In this document: positions 26,202 through 35,222 of the stretch, piece by piece | How positions within the stretch are numbered: position 1 is the first letter of the stretch | How the letters are laid out: every line of letters begins with the position of its first letter | Made by a program: the position numbers and the translations under genes | Origin: Microbacterium oryzae | Lineage (GTDB): Bacteria > Actinomycetota > Actinomycetes > Actinomycetales > Microbacteriaceae | DNA length: 64,000 bases | Assembly (NCBI RefSeq): GCF_009735645.1 | Contig: NZ_CP032550.1 | Span: 1-64,000 of the forward strand | Direction of reading: 5' to 3' | The notes under the pieces: generated by a model | Seen by the model: only the letters and a program-made list of their open reading frames with translations | Databases searched by the model: none | Told to the model about the DNA's origin: nothing

Positions 26202-28300
26202 CGGTCCTCCCCGTTCACGCTCTGGAAGAGCTCGTAGAGCTCCTCCGGGCTCCTCGCCGCCTTCAGACGCGCGATCTGGTCGTCGTCGCTGAACAGCTCG
26301 GCGACGTTCGACAGGATCCGCAGGTGCTCGTCGCCCTTGCCGGCGATGCCGACGACGAACGTCACCGCGTCACCGTCCCAGTCCACGCCGCCGTCGTAGC
26401 GGACGACCGAGAGCGCGGAGCCGAGGATGGTGTCCTTCGCCTCATTGGTGCCGTGCGGGATGGCCAACTCGTTGCCCATGTACGTCGACACGGTCTGCTC
26501 GCGCGCGAGCATCGCATCGAAGTAGCCGCCGGTGACGGCGCCGGCCGAGGCGAGGATGTCCGCCGCCTCCTGGAGCGCCTGCTCGCGCGTGGCGGAGCCG
26601 GCGTGGATGCGGACGCTGCCGCGTGTGAGGACGGAGTCCTCCGCGGCGGGGGCGGGGCCGCCGCCGAGCGCGCCCGTGGTGGTGACCGAGCCCGTGGCCG
26701 TCGTCGACGCGCCCGTGGCGGCCGCGTCGACCGGACGCCCGGTCGACACCGGGTCGTTCGCGGCCGGGGTCTCGCCGTTCGCCTGCGCGCGCAGGAGGTC
26801 CACGACCTCGTCGTAGCGCGGCGAGTTCATGAAGTTGTCCACGGAGACATGGAGCGCCCCCTGCTCGCGCTGTCGGGCGCGATCGGTGAGCTGCGCCTGC
26901 GTGATGACGAGGTCGGCGCTGCCGTCGAGCGACGCGATCGCCTTGTTCGTCACGCTCACGCCGGAGATGCCGGCCTGCTTGATCTTGTTGCGCAGGACGC
27001 TGGCGCCCATGGCCGAGGATCCCATGCCCGCGTCGCACGCGAAGATGACCTTCTCGATGGGCCGCGTGGCGACGGCCGCTCCCGCGGCTCCGCCGGCGAG
27101 GCCGCTGAGGACGCTCGACTTCTTGCCCTTGTTCGCCTCGGTGCGGGCGACCGCGTCGGCGAAGCCGTCGGAGCCCGCCGCCTCGGCGGCGAGGTCGCGC
27201 TTGCGGCTCGCGCGCAGGATGACCGACGCGACGACGAAGGTCACGGCGGCCGAGACCACGACGGCGAGGATGACGCCGAGGTAGCTGTCGCTCGCGGTCT
27301 GGCCGAGCACGGCGATGATCGAGCCCGGCGATGCCGGACCCCGCAGGCCGGTGCCGAACAGCACGTTGACGAAAACGCCCGACATGCCGCCCGCGATCAC
27401 GGCGATGAGGAGCGCCGGCTTCATGAGCACGTAGGGGAAGTAGACCTCGTGGATGCCGCCGACGAACTGGATGAGCGCGGCGCCGGGGGCAGAGGCGCGG
27501 GCCGCGCCCACGCCGAAGACGCTGAACGCGAGGAGCAGACCGAGGCCGACGCCCGGGTTCGCCTCGAGGAGGAACAGCACCGACTTGCCGTCCTGGTCGG
27601 CCTGCGCGAGCCCGAGCGGGGTGAGCACGCCGTGGTTGATGGCGTTGTTGAGGAAGAACACCTTCGCCGGCTCGATGAGGATGCTCGTCAGAGGCAGCAG
27701 CCCGTTCTCGACGAGCCAGCCGACCGCGCCGCTGAGGACGTCCATGATCCAGTTGACGATCGGAGCGAGGACGTAGAACGCGAACACCGCGGCGATGAAG
27801 CCGAAGATGCCGGCGGAGAACATGTTGACGAGCATCTCGAAGCCCGCCTTGATCCTCCCCTCCCACAGCGCGTCGAGCTTCTTCATGATCCACGCCGCCA
27901 GCGGGCCCATGATCATCGCGCCGATGAACATGTGGATCTGCCCGAGCTCGGGCTCGCCCTCGGGGAGCGCGGCGTTGAAGTTCGCGATGATCCAGTCGGA
28001 GCCCGCGATCGCGCCGAAGGTGGCGATCGCTCCGACGACGGCGCCACGGGTCTCGTAGATCATCCGGCCGCCCTGGTAGGCGACGAGGATGGGCAGGAGG
28101 TAGTGGATCATCGGCCCGACGATGGTCGACAGCGCCTCGTTCGGGGTCCAGCCGTCGGCGATGAAGAACGCCGTGAAGATGCCCCACGTGATGAGCGCGG
28201 GGATGTTCGGCATGATCATGCCGGAGAGGAACGTGCCGAACCTCTGCACGCCCACGCGAAGCGAACCGGGCTGCTTCGCCGCGGTGCTGGTGTCGGTCAT
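26198..28300 (-). CDS. mtlA: Mannitol PTS transporter EIICBA
   Basis: Takes up mannitol and phosphorylates it. The 700-residue fusion has a membrane IIC domain (about 20-360; GTFLSGMIMPNIPALITWG, FLLEANPGVGLGLL). The IIB domain follows with its phospho-Cys in VIFACDAGMGSSAMG near residue 405. An Ala/Thr/Gly/Pro linker precedes the IIA domain with phospho-His H616 in IPHGTNEAKD. IIA is fused, so no separate mtlF is needed. Starts at ATG 28300, 29 bp after ptsI. Confidence 0.95.
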   Translation of the reverse strand: MTDTSTAAKQPGSLRVGVQRFGTFLSGMIMPNIPALITWGIFTAFFIADGWTPNEALSTIVGPMIHYLLPILVAYQGGRMIYETRGAVVGAIATFGAIAGSDWIIANFNAALPEGEPELGQIHMFIGAMIMGPLAAWIMKKLDALWEGRIKAGFEMLVNMFSAGIFGFIAAVFAFYVLAPIVNWIMDVLSGAVGWLVENGLLPLTSILIEPAKVFFLNNAINHGVLTPLGLAQADQDGKSVLFLLEANPGVGLGLLLAFSVFGVGAARASAPGAALIQFVGGIHEVYFPYVLMKPALLIAVIAGGMSGVFVNVLFGTGLRGPASPGSIIAVLGQTASDSYLGVILAVVVSAAVTFVVASVILRASRKRDLAAEAAGSDGFADAVARTEANKGKKSSVLSGLAGGAAGAAVATRPIEKVIFACDAGMGSSAMGASVLRNKIKQAGISGVSVTNKAIASLDGSADLVITQAQLTDRARQREQGALHVSVDNFMNSPRYDEVVDLLRAQANGETPAANDPVSTGRPVDAAATGASTTATGSVTTTGALGGGPAPAAEDSVLTRGSVRIHAGSATREQALQEAADILASAGAVTGGYFDAMLAREQTVSTYMGNELAIPHGTNEAKDTILGSALSVVRYDGGVDWDGDAVTFVVGIAGKGDEHLRILSNVAELFSDDDQIARLKAARSPEELYELFQSVNGEDR

Positions 28301-28329
28301 GGTGTCGTCTTTCTGCTGGGGAGGAATGC

Positions 28330-29985
28330 TCAGGCGGTGATCGCCGCGCGGGCGGCCTCGCGGGCGGATGCGCCGTCGCGCGCGGCGAGCGCGGCCTCGG
28401 CGATGCGTCGGGCGTCTTCGCGCGTGTGCTTGAGGAGCTCGGCGCGCACGTCGACGAGCGCCGGCGGCGACATCGACAGGGTGCTCGCGCCGAGACCCAC
28501 CAGCACGACCGCGAGGAGCGGGTCGGCTGCGGCCTGACCGCAGATGCCCACCGGCTTGCCGTGCTTCGCGCCGGCGCGCCCGATCTCCGCGATGAGGCGG
28601 AGGACGGCCGGGTGCCACGGGTCCTGATACGACGAGACGCTGCCGAGCATGCGGTCGGCGGCCATCGTGTACTGCACCAGGTCGTTCGTGCCCACCGAGC
28701 CGAAGTCGGTGACCTCGAAGACGGCGTCGGCGAGGAGGGCCACAGACGGCACCTCCACCATCACGCCCGCCGTGCGGATGCCGTGCTCGCGCGCGATCCG
28801 CGTGAAGTACTCGGCCTCCTCGACCGTGGCGACCATGGGCGCCATGACCCAGAGGTCGGCCTCGGTCGCGGCCTGCGCGTTCGCGAGCGCGGTCAGCTGG
28901 TCGCGGAGGATCTCCTCGTGGTGCCGCAGGGCGCGGAGCCCTCGGCGACCGAGGGCCGGGTTCTCCTCGCCCTCGTCGGTGAGGAACTTCAGCGGCTTGT
29001 CGGCGCCCGCGTCGAGCGCGCGCACGACGACCTTGCGACCGGGGAACGCCTCGAGGAGCGCGGTGTACGACGCGGTCTGCGACTCCACGGTCGGGGCCTC
29101 GTCGGAGCTGAGGAACAGGAACTCGGTGCGGAAGAGACCCACGCCCTCCGCGCCGAGCGCGACGGCCTCGGCCGCGCCGGCGGGGTTGCCGAGGTTCGCC
29201 AGCAGCGGCACGGGCGTGCCGTCGGCGAGGGCGCCCGGGGTGATCGGCGCGCCCGCGGCGGCCCGGCGGGCCTCCGCGCGCTCGGCGGCCGCCTGCAGCT
29301 GCTCGGCCGAGGGGTCGATGGTCACCACGCCGGAGGCCGCGTCGACGATGGCGGTCGCGCCGTCGGCGAGCGCGTCGCTCTCGCCGGTGCCGACGACCGC
29401 GACGATGCCCTTGTCGCCTGCGAGGATCGCGGTATGTGAGGTCGGGCCGCCCTCGGTCGTGACGACCGCGAGCACCTTGTCGAGGTCGAGCAGGGCGGTG
29501 TCGGCGGGGGCGAGGTCGGGTGCGACGAGCACGAACGGATGGCCCGGGTCGGGGACGCCGGGAGCGGGCACGCCGCGCAGGTGCGCGATCACGCGCTGGG
29601 CGACGTCGGCGAGGTCCGCCGCGCGCTCGCCCAGGTAGCCGCCCATGGCCTGCAGGGTCTCGGCGAACTCGGCGAAGGCCGCGTGCACGGCCCATTCGCC
29701 CGTGCTGCCGGCGTCGATGCGCGCGTGGACGGACTCCTCGAGGGTCGGGTCCTCGGCCATCATGGCCTGCGCCTCCAGCACGTCGCGCGCGGCGCCGCCG
29801 GCGCGCTCGCCGCGTGCGTTGAGCTCCGCGGCGACCGCCGCGACGGCCGTCGCGACGGCGGCCTTCTCCTCGTCGGCGTCCCGGGTGCTCTTCTCGTCGC
29901 GCGGCGGCTCGAGGCGCGCCGCCATCAGGGCGATGGGGCCCTGCGCGACGCCCTGACCGATCCCGACGCCGCGGAGCTCCTGCAT
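28330..29985 (-). CDS. ptsI: PTS enzyme I (phosphoenolpyruvate-protein phosphotransferase)
   Basis: Transfers phosphate from phosphoenolpyruvate to HPr. The 551 residues have the phospho-His in GGPTSHTAILA and the PEP-binding region GLFRTEFLFL, then NPALGRRGLR, and the C-terminal Cys of VGICGQAAADP. ATG 29985 overlaps the ptsH stop; a GTG one codon earlier is possible. General PTS genes placed inside a mannitol operon suggest that mannitol is a main PTS sugar here. Confidence 0.95.
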   Translation of the reverse strand: MQELRGVGIGQGVAQGPIALMAARLEPPRDEKSTRDADEEKAAVATAVAAVAAELNARGERAGGAARDVLEAQAMMAEDPTLEESVHARIDAGSTGEWAVHAAFAEFAETLQAMGGYLGERAADLADVAQRVIAHLRGVPAPGVPDPGHPFVLVAPDLAPADTALLDLDKVLAVVTTEGGPTSHTAILAGDKGIVAVVGTGESDALADGATAIVDAASGVVTIDPSAEQLQAAAERAEARRAAAGAPITPGALADGTPVPLLANLGNPAGAAEAVALGAEGVGLFRTEFLFLSSDEAPTVESQTASYTALLEAFPGRKVVVRALDAGADKPLKFLTDEGEENPALGRRGLRALRHHEEILRDQLTALANAQAATEADLWVMAPMVATVEEAEYFTRIAREHGIRTAGVMVEVPSVALLADAVFEVTDFGSVGTNDLVQYTMAADRMLGSVSSYQDPWHPAVLRLIAEIGRAGAKHGKPVGICGQAAADPLLAVVLVGLGASTLSMSPPALVDVRAELLKHTREDARRIAEAALAARDGASAREAARAAITA

Positions 29986-30260
29986 CACGCGGCGTCCGTG
30001 TCGGTCTCGAGCTGAGCGGCGAGCGTGTCGAGCACGCTCTCGGCGCCGTCGCCCTCGACGGTGAGCGTGACCTCGTCGCCGGTGTTGGCGCCGAGCGAGA
30101 TGACGCCCAGGATGCTCGCGGCGTTGACGGCCTTGCCGTCGCCCTTGGCGATCTGCACGCTGAGGCCGGAGTTCTTGGCGGCCTCGGCGAAGAGCTTCGC
30201 GGGACGCGCGTGGAGCCCGTGGGAGGAGGCGATCTTCACGGTGCGGGTGACAGCGGACAT
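29985..30260 (-). CDS. ptsH: HPr phosphocarrier protein
   Basis: Small phosphocarrier, 91 residues, passing phosphate from enzyme I to the EII proteins. Phospho-His is H17 in SSHGLHARPAK. The usual regulatory-serine segment appears as NAASILGVISLG, with Ser replaced or shifted relative to the Firmicutes KSIMG form, as expected in Actinobacteria. Lies between the orphan IIB and ptsI. Confidence 0.95.
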   Translation of the reverse strand: MSAVTRTVKIASSHGLHARPAKLFAEAAKNSGLSVQIAKGDGKAVNAASILGVISLGANTGDEVTLTVEGDGAESVLDTLAAQLETDTDAA

Positions 30261-30276
30261 GTGAGCTCCTTGCGGT

Positions 30277-30600
30277 TCAGACGGACGCGGGCGCGTCCGG
30301 GTCGGCGGCGGCCTGCACGAGCGCGAGCACGCGCGTGCCGTCGGTATCGGTGAAGACGTCGTCGGGGAGCGGCACGACGACGACGCCGCGAGGCGCGGCG
30401 GCCTCCCGGATCGCGTCGAGCGAGGTCTCCAGGTGCGGCCCGACCAGGACGACGTGCGCGTCGTCGAGGTCGACCGGAAGCGAGACCTGCGTTCCCGCGA
30501 AGGCCGTGAGATCGAGCCCGGCGGCACGCGCTGCGCGGTTGAGCCGGTGCGCGACGAACGTGCTGGACGCTCCCGCCCCGCACACCACCAAGATCCTCAT
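30277..30600 (-). CDS. Orphan PTS IIB subunit, lactose/cellobiose type
   Basis: A 107-residue protein with the IIB (Chb/Lac) pattern: MRILVVCGAGASSTFVAHRL carries the predicted phospho-Cys C7, then VVLVGPHLE and a C-terminal helix. It is first in the operon IIB-ptsH-ptsI-mtlA-mtlD, but no IIC or IIA of its class is present in the window. It may serve a distant permease or act as a regulator phosphorylated through HPr. Start ATG 30600 has AGGAGG about 9 bases upstream. Confidence 0.8.
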   Translation of the reverse strand: MRILVVCGAGASSTFVAHRLNRAARAAGLDLTAFAGTQVSLPVDLDDAHVVLVGPHLETSLDAIREAAAPRGVVVVPLPDDVFTDTDGTRVLALVQAAADPDAPASV

Positions 30601-30732
30601 CGACCGACGCCTCCTGACCCTCATCCTTCCCAGCGCGGCCCCGTGGGACAAGGCACTCTTTCTTCCGCCCCCGAGGAAAGGGCCAGCCGCCGCGTGATTG
30701 ACTGGTCGCGGGGTGCGCGGGAGGGGGTGCGG

Positions 30733-32652
30733 ATGTCGCGGCAGCGTCAGGATCGACTCGTGGCGATCCTCCTCCGCGACGGCGGATGGATGACGGCCGC
30801 CGCGCTCGCCGACCGGCTGGGCGTGACGCCACGCAGCATCCGCTCGTACGTCACCGCGGTGAACGGGCGCGTCCCCGGCCATCCGGTCGTCGCCTCGGGT
30901 CCGGCCGGCTACCGCGTGCACCCGACGGGCGCCGCTCTCCTGCGCGAGGGCGAGCAGCCCCCGGCGAGCGCTCCCCGCGAGCGCCTGCGACGGCTCATCC
31001 ACGCGCTCATCGACGCCGACGGCGGGATCGACCTGTACGGCACGGCCGAGGAGCTGCACGTCAGCGAGGCGACGGTCGAGTCCGATCTCGCGCGCGTGCG
31101 CGCGCTCGTCCGCGGCGGGGAGCTGGCGCTGGAGCGGCACGGGGCGCGCGTCGTGCTGGTCGGGACGGAGCTCGCGCGGCGGCGCCTGCTCTCGTCGCTC
31201 GCTCACGACGAGATGGCCGACGGCGCCTTCGACCTCGAGGCGCTGCGCCGCATCGCCGGCACGAGTGCGGTGCCGGCGGAGGCGTTCGGCCGCTTCAAGG
31301 CCGCGCTCGCCGCCGAGCTCGGCGACCTGGGCTACTTCGTGAACGAGTTCGCCGTCGCCGACGTCACGCTGCACGTCTCCATCGCGGTCGACCGCGCGCG
31401 GCAGGGGCGCTCTCTCGACACCGTCCACGGCGAGCCGCCGGCCGAGCAGCAGCGGCTGGCGGAGGTCGTCGGCCGGCTCGCCGAGCGCGAGCTCGACGCC
31501 GCTCTCGGCGCAGGGGACCGGCTGCACCTCGCGTCGCTCCTCCTCACCCGCGTCGTCGTGCCGGATTCCCGCGAAGCCGGCACGAGCGGCGTCGACGCCG
31601 CCGTGGAGGAGGCCGTCCGCGCGGCCGTCGCGCACGTGTCGCGCGCCTACCTCGTCGATCTCGGCCGCGAGGAGTTCGTGGAGCGCCTGGCCCTGCACGT
31701 GCAGAACCTCGCGCACCGCGCGCGCGAGCGCGCGTGGTCGCGGAACCCGCTCACGCGCTCGCTGAAGGCGACCTACCCGCTCATCTTCGAGGTCGCCGTC
31801 TCGATCGCCGGCGACCTGTCCGACCGGCTCGGGATGGCCATCCGCGACGACGAGATCGCCTACATCGCCATGCACGTGGGCGGGGAGCTCGAGCGCGAGC
31901 GCCACGACGACGCGCGGCTCACCGCGACGATCGTGTGCCCCGGGTACTACGAGCTGCATGAGCTGCTGCGCTCGAGCGTGGCGCGCTCGCTGGGGCAGGC
32001 GGTGGAGGTGACCGACGTCGTCACGCGCGTCGACCCCGACTGGAAGGCCATCGCCACCGACCTCGTGCTCACGACGATCGAGCCGCCGACGCCGTCGGAG
32101 ACGATCGTGCGGATCCGGCCGTTCCTCACCGAGGGCGACGTCGAGCGCGTGATGCAGGCGGCGGCGCGCCTGCGGCGAGGACGGCGGCTCTCGCGGCTGC
32201 GCGCGGAGCTCGAGCGGTACTTCGACGCGGGCGCCTTCCTCCGCGGGCTCGACGGCTCCGCCGGCGAGGAGGGCATCATCCGCGCGCTGGGAGGGCTGCT
32301 CGTCCAGCGCGGTGTGATCGACGAGTCCTACGTGACCGGGGCGATCGCGCGCGAGCGGATGTCGTCGACCGCCTTCACCGATGCGCTGGCCGTGCCGCAC
32401 GCCCTGCGCATGACCGCCGCCCGCACCGCCATCGCGATCGGCATCGCCGAGCCGTCGGTGCCGTGGGGCGACGGCCGCGTGCAGGTGGTCGCGTTCGCGG
32501 CCTTCAGCGAGAGCGACCGCGAGGCATTCCAGACCGTGTTCGAGCAGTTCGTCGAGGTGTTCGGCGAGCGGGAGAACGTGGAGCGGCTGCTGCGCCGCGG
32601 CACGGACTTCGCCGGCTTTCTCGACGAGCTCGTCGCGATCATCGGCACGTAG
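30733..32652 (+). CDS. mtlR: MtlR-type PTS-controlled transcription activator
   Basis: A 639-residue regulator divergent from the mannitol operon. Two N-terminal helix-turn-helix segments (about 8-60 and 85-130) precede two PTS regulation domains with candidate phospho-His sites (TLHVSIAV; LALHVQNL and IAMHVGGELE). A GatB-like IIB domain (IVCPGYYELHELL, Cys) and a IIA domain (LAVPHALRM, His) follow. Such proteins are switched by HPr- and EII-dependent phosphorylation, so it probably activates the 30600-25035 operon when mannitol is transported. The 132-bp divergent spacer holds both promoters. Confidence 0.88.
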   Translation: MSRQRQDRLVAILLRDGGWMTAAALADRLGVTPRSIRSYVTAVNGRVPGHPVVASGPAGYRVHPTGAALLREGEQPPASAPRERLRRLIHALIDADGGIDLYGTAEELHVSEATVESDLARVRALVRGGELALERHGARVVLVGTELARRRLLSSLAHDEMADGAFDLEALRRIAGTSAVPAEAFGRFKAALAAELGDLGYFVNEFAVADVTLHVSIAVDRARQGRSLDTVHGEPPAEQQRLAEVVGRLAERELDAALGAGDRLHLASLLLTRVVVPDSREAGTSGVDAAVEEAVRAAVAHVSRAYLVDLGREEFVERLALHVQNLAHRARERAWSRNPLTRSLKATYPLIFEVAVSIAGDLSDRLGMAIRDDEIAYIAMHVGGELERERHDDARLTATIVCPGYYELHELLRSSVARSLGQAVEVTDVVTRVDPDWKAIATDLVLTTIEPPTPSETIVRIRPFLTEGDVERVMQAAARLRRGRRLSRLRAELERYFDAGAFLRGLDGSAGEEGIIRALGGLLVQRGVIDESYVTGAIARERMSSTAFTDALAVPHALRMTAARTAIAIGIAEPSVPWGDGRVQVVAFAAFSESDREAFQTVFEQFVEVFGERENVERLLRRGTDFAGFLDELVAIIGT

Positions 32653-32664
32653 GCGGGCCGGGCG

Positions 32665-34320
32665 TCAGTCCGCGCCGACGACCGCGCGCGCGGCGGCGTC
32701 GAGCGCCGAGAGGCGCTCCCTCGCGTCCTCGGCGGAGTCGCCGACGACGTCGAGGTAGACCTTGAGCTTCGGCTCCGTTCCGCTCGGGCGCACGATCACG
32801 CGGGAGCCGTCGTCGAGCGTGTACCGCAGCACATCGCCCGACGGACCGCCCTCGACCGGGCGCAGCAGATCCTCCGCCCGCGCGACGGCGCGATCGCCGA
32901 ATACGGCGGGCGGCGCCGCCCGCAGGCGGGTCATGACCGCTGCGATGAGCGAGATGTCGGCCACGCGGACGGAGATCTGGCCGCTCGCGTAGTGGCCGAT
33001 CTCCTCGGCGAGCTCGTCGAGGAGCCCGGCGATCGTGGTGCCGCGTCCGCGCGCCTCGGCGGCGAGCGAGAGCATCGCCACCGCGGCGGAGATGCCGTCC
33101 TTGTCGCGCACGGTCTCCGGGTTCACGAGGTAGCCGAGGGCCTCCTCGAATCCGTACACGATGCCGGGGGCGCGGGAGATCCACTTGAACCCGGTGAGGG
33201 TGGTGTGGAAGTCGAGCCCATGCCGCTCGGCGATCGCCCCGAGCCCGGGAGAGGACACGAGCGAGCAGGCGAGCGACGCGCCGGGGCGACCGGCCGCGGC
33301 ACGGGCGGCGCGCGCCCCGAGGAGGAGGCCGATCTCGTTCCCCGTCAGCCGCCGCCATCCGTCGACCGTCGGGATGCCGACCGCCAGGCGGTCCGCGTCG
33401 GGGTCGTTCGCGAGCACGAACTCCGCGTCGTGCGCGGCGGCCGTCGTGAACGCGAGGTCCATCGCGCCCGGCTCCTCCGGGTTGGGGAAGGCCACCGTGG
33501 GGAAGGCCCCGTCGGGCGCGATCTGCTCGGCGACGACCTCCGGCGCGGGGTAGCCCGCGCGCTCGACGATGCGCTGGAACGTCTCCCACCCGACGCCGTG
33601 CATCGCCGTGTACGCCCACCGCATGCCCGCGGCGGACGCCGGAGCGGGGGCGACCGCGGCGGTCGCGGCGATGTAGGCCTCGACGACGTCCTCGCCGGCG
33701 ATCTCGTACGCGTCCGAGCGCGGCAGGTCGGGCACCCCCAGCTCGTCGGCCACGCGCTGGATGTGCGCGGCGATCTCGCGGTCGGCGGGCGAGACGATCT
33801 GCGCGCCCTCGTCGGCGCCGCCGAGGTACACCTTGTATCCGTTGTCGTTCGGCGGGTTGTGGCTGGCGGTCACCATGACGCCCGCGTCGGCGCCGAGGTG
33901 CCGCACCGCGAAGGCGAGCACGGGCGTGGGGAGGAGGCGCGGGAGGAGGATGGCCCGGAGCCCCGCGCCGGCGAGGATCTCCGCCGAGTCGCGTGCGAAC
34001 ACGTCGGAGTTGCGGCGACCGTCGTAGCCGATGACGACGCTCGGCTGCGTCCCCGTCGCCGCCCGCTCGGCGAGGTAGGCGGCGAAGCCCGCCGCGGCCT
34101 GCGCGACGAGCACGCGGTTCATGCGGAGGGGACCGGCGCCGAGCTCGCCGCGGAGACCCGCGGTGCCGAAGGCCAGGCGGCCGGCGAAGCGGGCCGCGAG
34201 GTCGGCGGTCGCCGTCTCATCCTGCTGCTCGGCGCGCGCGATGAGCGCCGCGAGCTCCTCGCGGGTCTGCGGATCGGGGTCCTGGTCGAGCCACGAGCGC
34301 GCGGCGGCGAGGACGTCCAT
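32665..34320 (-). CDS. Phosphosugar mutase (phosphopentomutase/phosphomannomutase type)
   Basis: An alpha-D-phosphohexomutase of 551 residues: AFGTAGLRGELGAGPLRMNR at the start, phospho-Ser in MVTASHNPPNDNGYKVY, the metal loop ANDPDADRLAVG and the phosphate-binding RPSGTEPKLKVY. It begins inside the phosphorylase stop (TGATG). As with M. tuberculosis pmmB-deoD, this pairing suggests it converts ribose-1-phosphate released by the phosphorylase to ribose-5-phosphate. True hexose specificity remains possible. Confidence 0.88.
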   Translation of the reverse strand: MDVLAAARSWLDQDPDPQTREELAALIARAEQQDETATADLAARFAGRLAFGTAGLRGELGAGPLRMNRVLVAQAAAGFAAYLAERAATGTQPSVVIGYDGRRNSDVFARDSAEILAGAGLRAILLPRLLPTPVLAFAVRHLGADAGVMVTASHNPPNDNGYKVYLGGADEGAQIVSPADREIAAHIQRVADELGVPDLPRSDAYEIAGEDVVEAYIAATAAVAPAPASAAGMRWAYTAMHGVGWETFQRIVERAGYPAPEVVAEQIAPDGAFPTVAFPNPEEPGAMDLAFTTAAAHDAEFVLANDPDADRLAVGIPTVDGWRRLTGNEIGLLLGARAARAAAGRPGASLACSLVSSPGLGAIAERHGLDFHTTLTGFKWISRAPGIVYGFEEALGYLVNPETVRDKDGISAAVAMLSLAAEARGRGTTIAGLLDELAEEIGHYASGQISVRVADISLIAAVMTRLRAAPPAVFGDRAVARAEDLLRPVEGGPSGDVLRYTLDDGSRVIVRPSGTEPKLKVYLDVVGDSAEDARERLSALDAAARAVVGAD

Positions 34321-35150
34321 CACAGCTTCCCCACGACCTCGGCGAGGAGCGCGGAGATGCGGCCCTCGGCCATCCGACCCGCCTCGATGACCTCCTGGTG
34401 GCTGAGGGGATCCGCGGAGATGCCGGCGGCGAGGTTGGTGATGAGCGAGAAGCCCAGCACCTCCATGCCGGCCTGGCGTGCGGCGATCGCCTCGAGCGCG
34501 GTCGACATGCCGACGATGTCGCCGCCGATGGCCTTCGCCATCTGCACCTCGGCCGGCGTCTCGTAGTGCGGCCCGCGGAACTGGCAGTACACGCCGCTGT
34601 CGAGGGAGGGGTCGACCGACAGCGCGATGTCGCGGAGGCGTTGCGCATACAGGTCGGTGAGGTCGATGAAGGTCGCGCCCTCGAGCGGCGAGTCCGCGGT
34701 GAGGTTGATGTGGTCGCTGATGAGGACGGGCTGGCCCGGGCTCCACGTGTCCTTGATGCCACCGGCGCCATTGGTGAGCACCATGACACGCGCGCCGGTC
34801 GCGGCGGCGGTGCGGACGCTGTGCACGACGCGGCGGACGCCGTGGTTCTCGTAGTAGTGGGTGCGGGCGCCGATGATGAGGACGTGGCGCCCCTGGGGCG
34901 TGCGCACGCTGCGGATGGTCCCCACGTGGCCTTCGAGGGCGGGCCGCGAGAAGCCGGTGACCTCGGTGGCCGGGACGGTCGCCACGGTCTCGCCGATGAG
35001 CTCGGCCGCCTTGCCCCAGCCGCTGCCGAGGGTCACGGCGACGTCGTGTCGCTCGACGCCGGTGAGGCGGGCGATGTCGTCGGCGGCGGCCTGCGCGACC
35101 GCGAACGGGTCGGCGGGCGGATCGAGGGGATGGGCGCCTTCCAGAGTCAT
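34320..35150 (-). CDS. Purine nucleoside phosphorylase
   Basis: Phosphorolyses inosine and guanosine, joining adenosine deaminase in purine salvage. The 276 residues follow the trimeric PNP family: VTLGSGWGKAAE (phosphate loop), GRTHYYENHG-like segment, LTNGAGGIK and FRGPHYETPAEVQM with MSTALEAIAAR. In M. tuberculosis the equivalent (Rv3307) also precedes a phosphomutase. TATGCT 6 nt before ATG 35150 suggests a leaderless mRNA. Confidence 0.92.
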   Translation of the reverse strand: MTLEGAHPLDPPADPFAVAQAAADDIARLTGVERHDVAVTLGSGWGKAAELIGETVATVPATEVTGFSRPALEGHVGTIRSVRTPQGRHVLIIGARTHYYENHGVRRVVHSVRTAAATGARVMVLTNGAGGIKDTWSPGQPVLISDHINLTADSPLEGATFIDLTDLYAQRLRDIALSVDPSLDSGVYCQFRGPHYETPAEVQMAKAIGGDIVGMSTALEAIAARQAGMEVLGFSLITNLAAGISADPLSHQEVIEAGRMAEGRISALLAEVVGKL

Positions 35151-35156
35151 GGCACG

Positions 35157-35162
35157 AGCATA
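35157..35162 (-). promoter_or_regulatory. -10 hexamer TATGCT of purine nucleoside phosphorylase gene
   Basis: TATGCT lies 6 nt upstream of ATG 35150 on the minus strand. Confidence 0.5.
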
Positions 35163-35209
35163 ACGACACCCGTCGCGCACCCGGTCGTGCCGAAGCCGCC
35201 GGAACCGGG

Positions 35210-35215
35210 GACAAT
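35210..35215 (+). promoter_or_regulatory. -10-like hexamer GACAAT of LpdA-like gene
   Basis: GACAAT ends 7 nt before ATG 35223; the G-run between them could alternatively be a ribosome site. Confidence 0.4.
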
Positions 35216-35222
35216 GGGGGGC

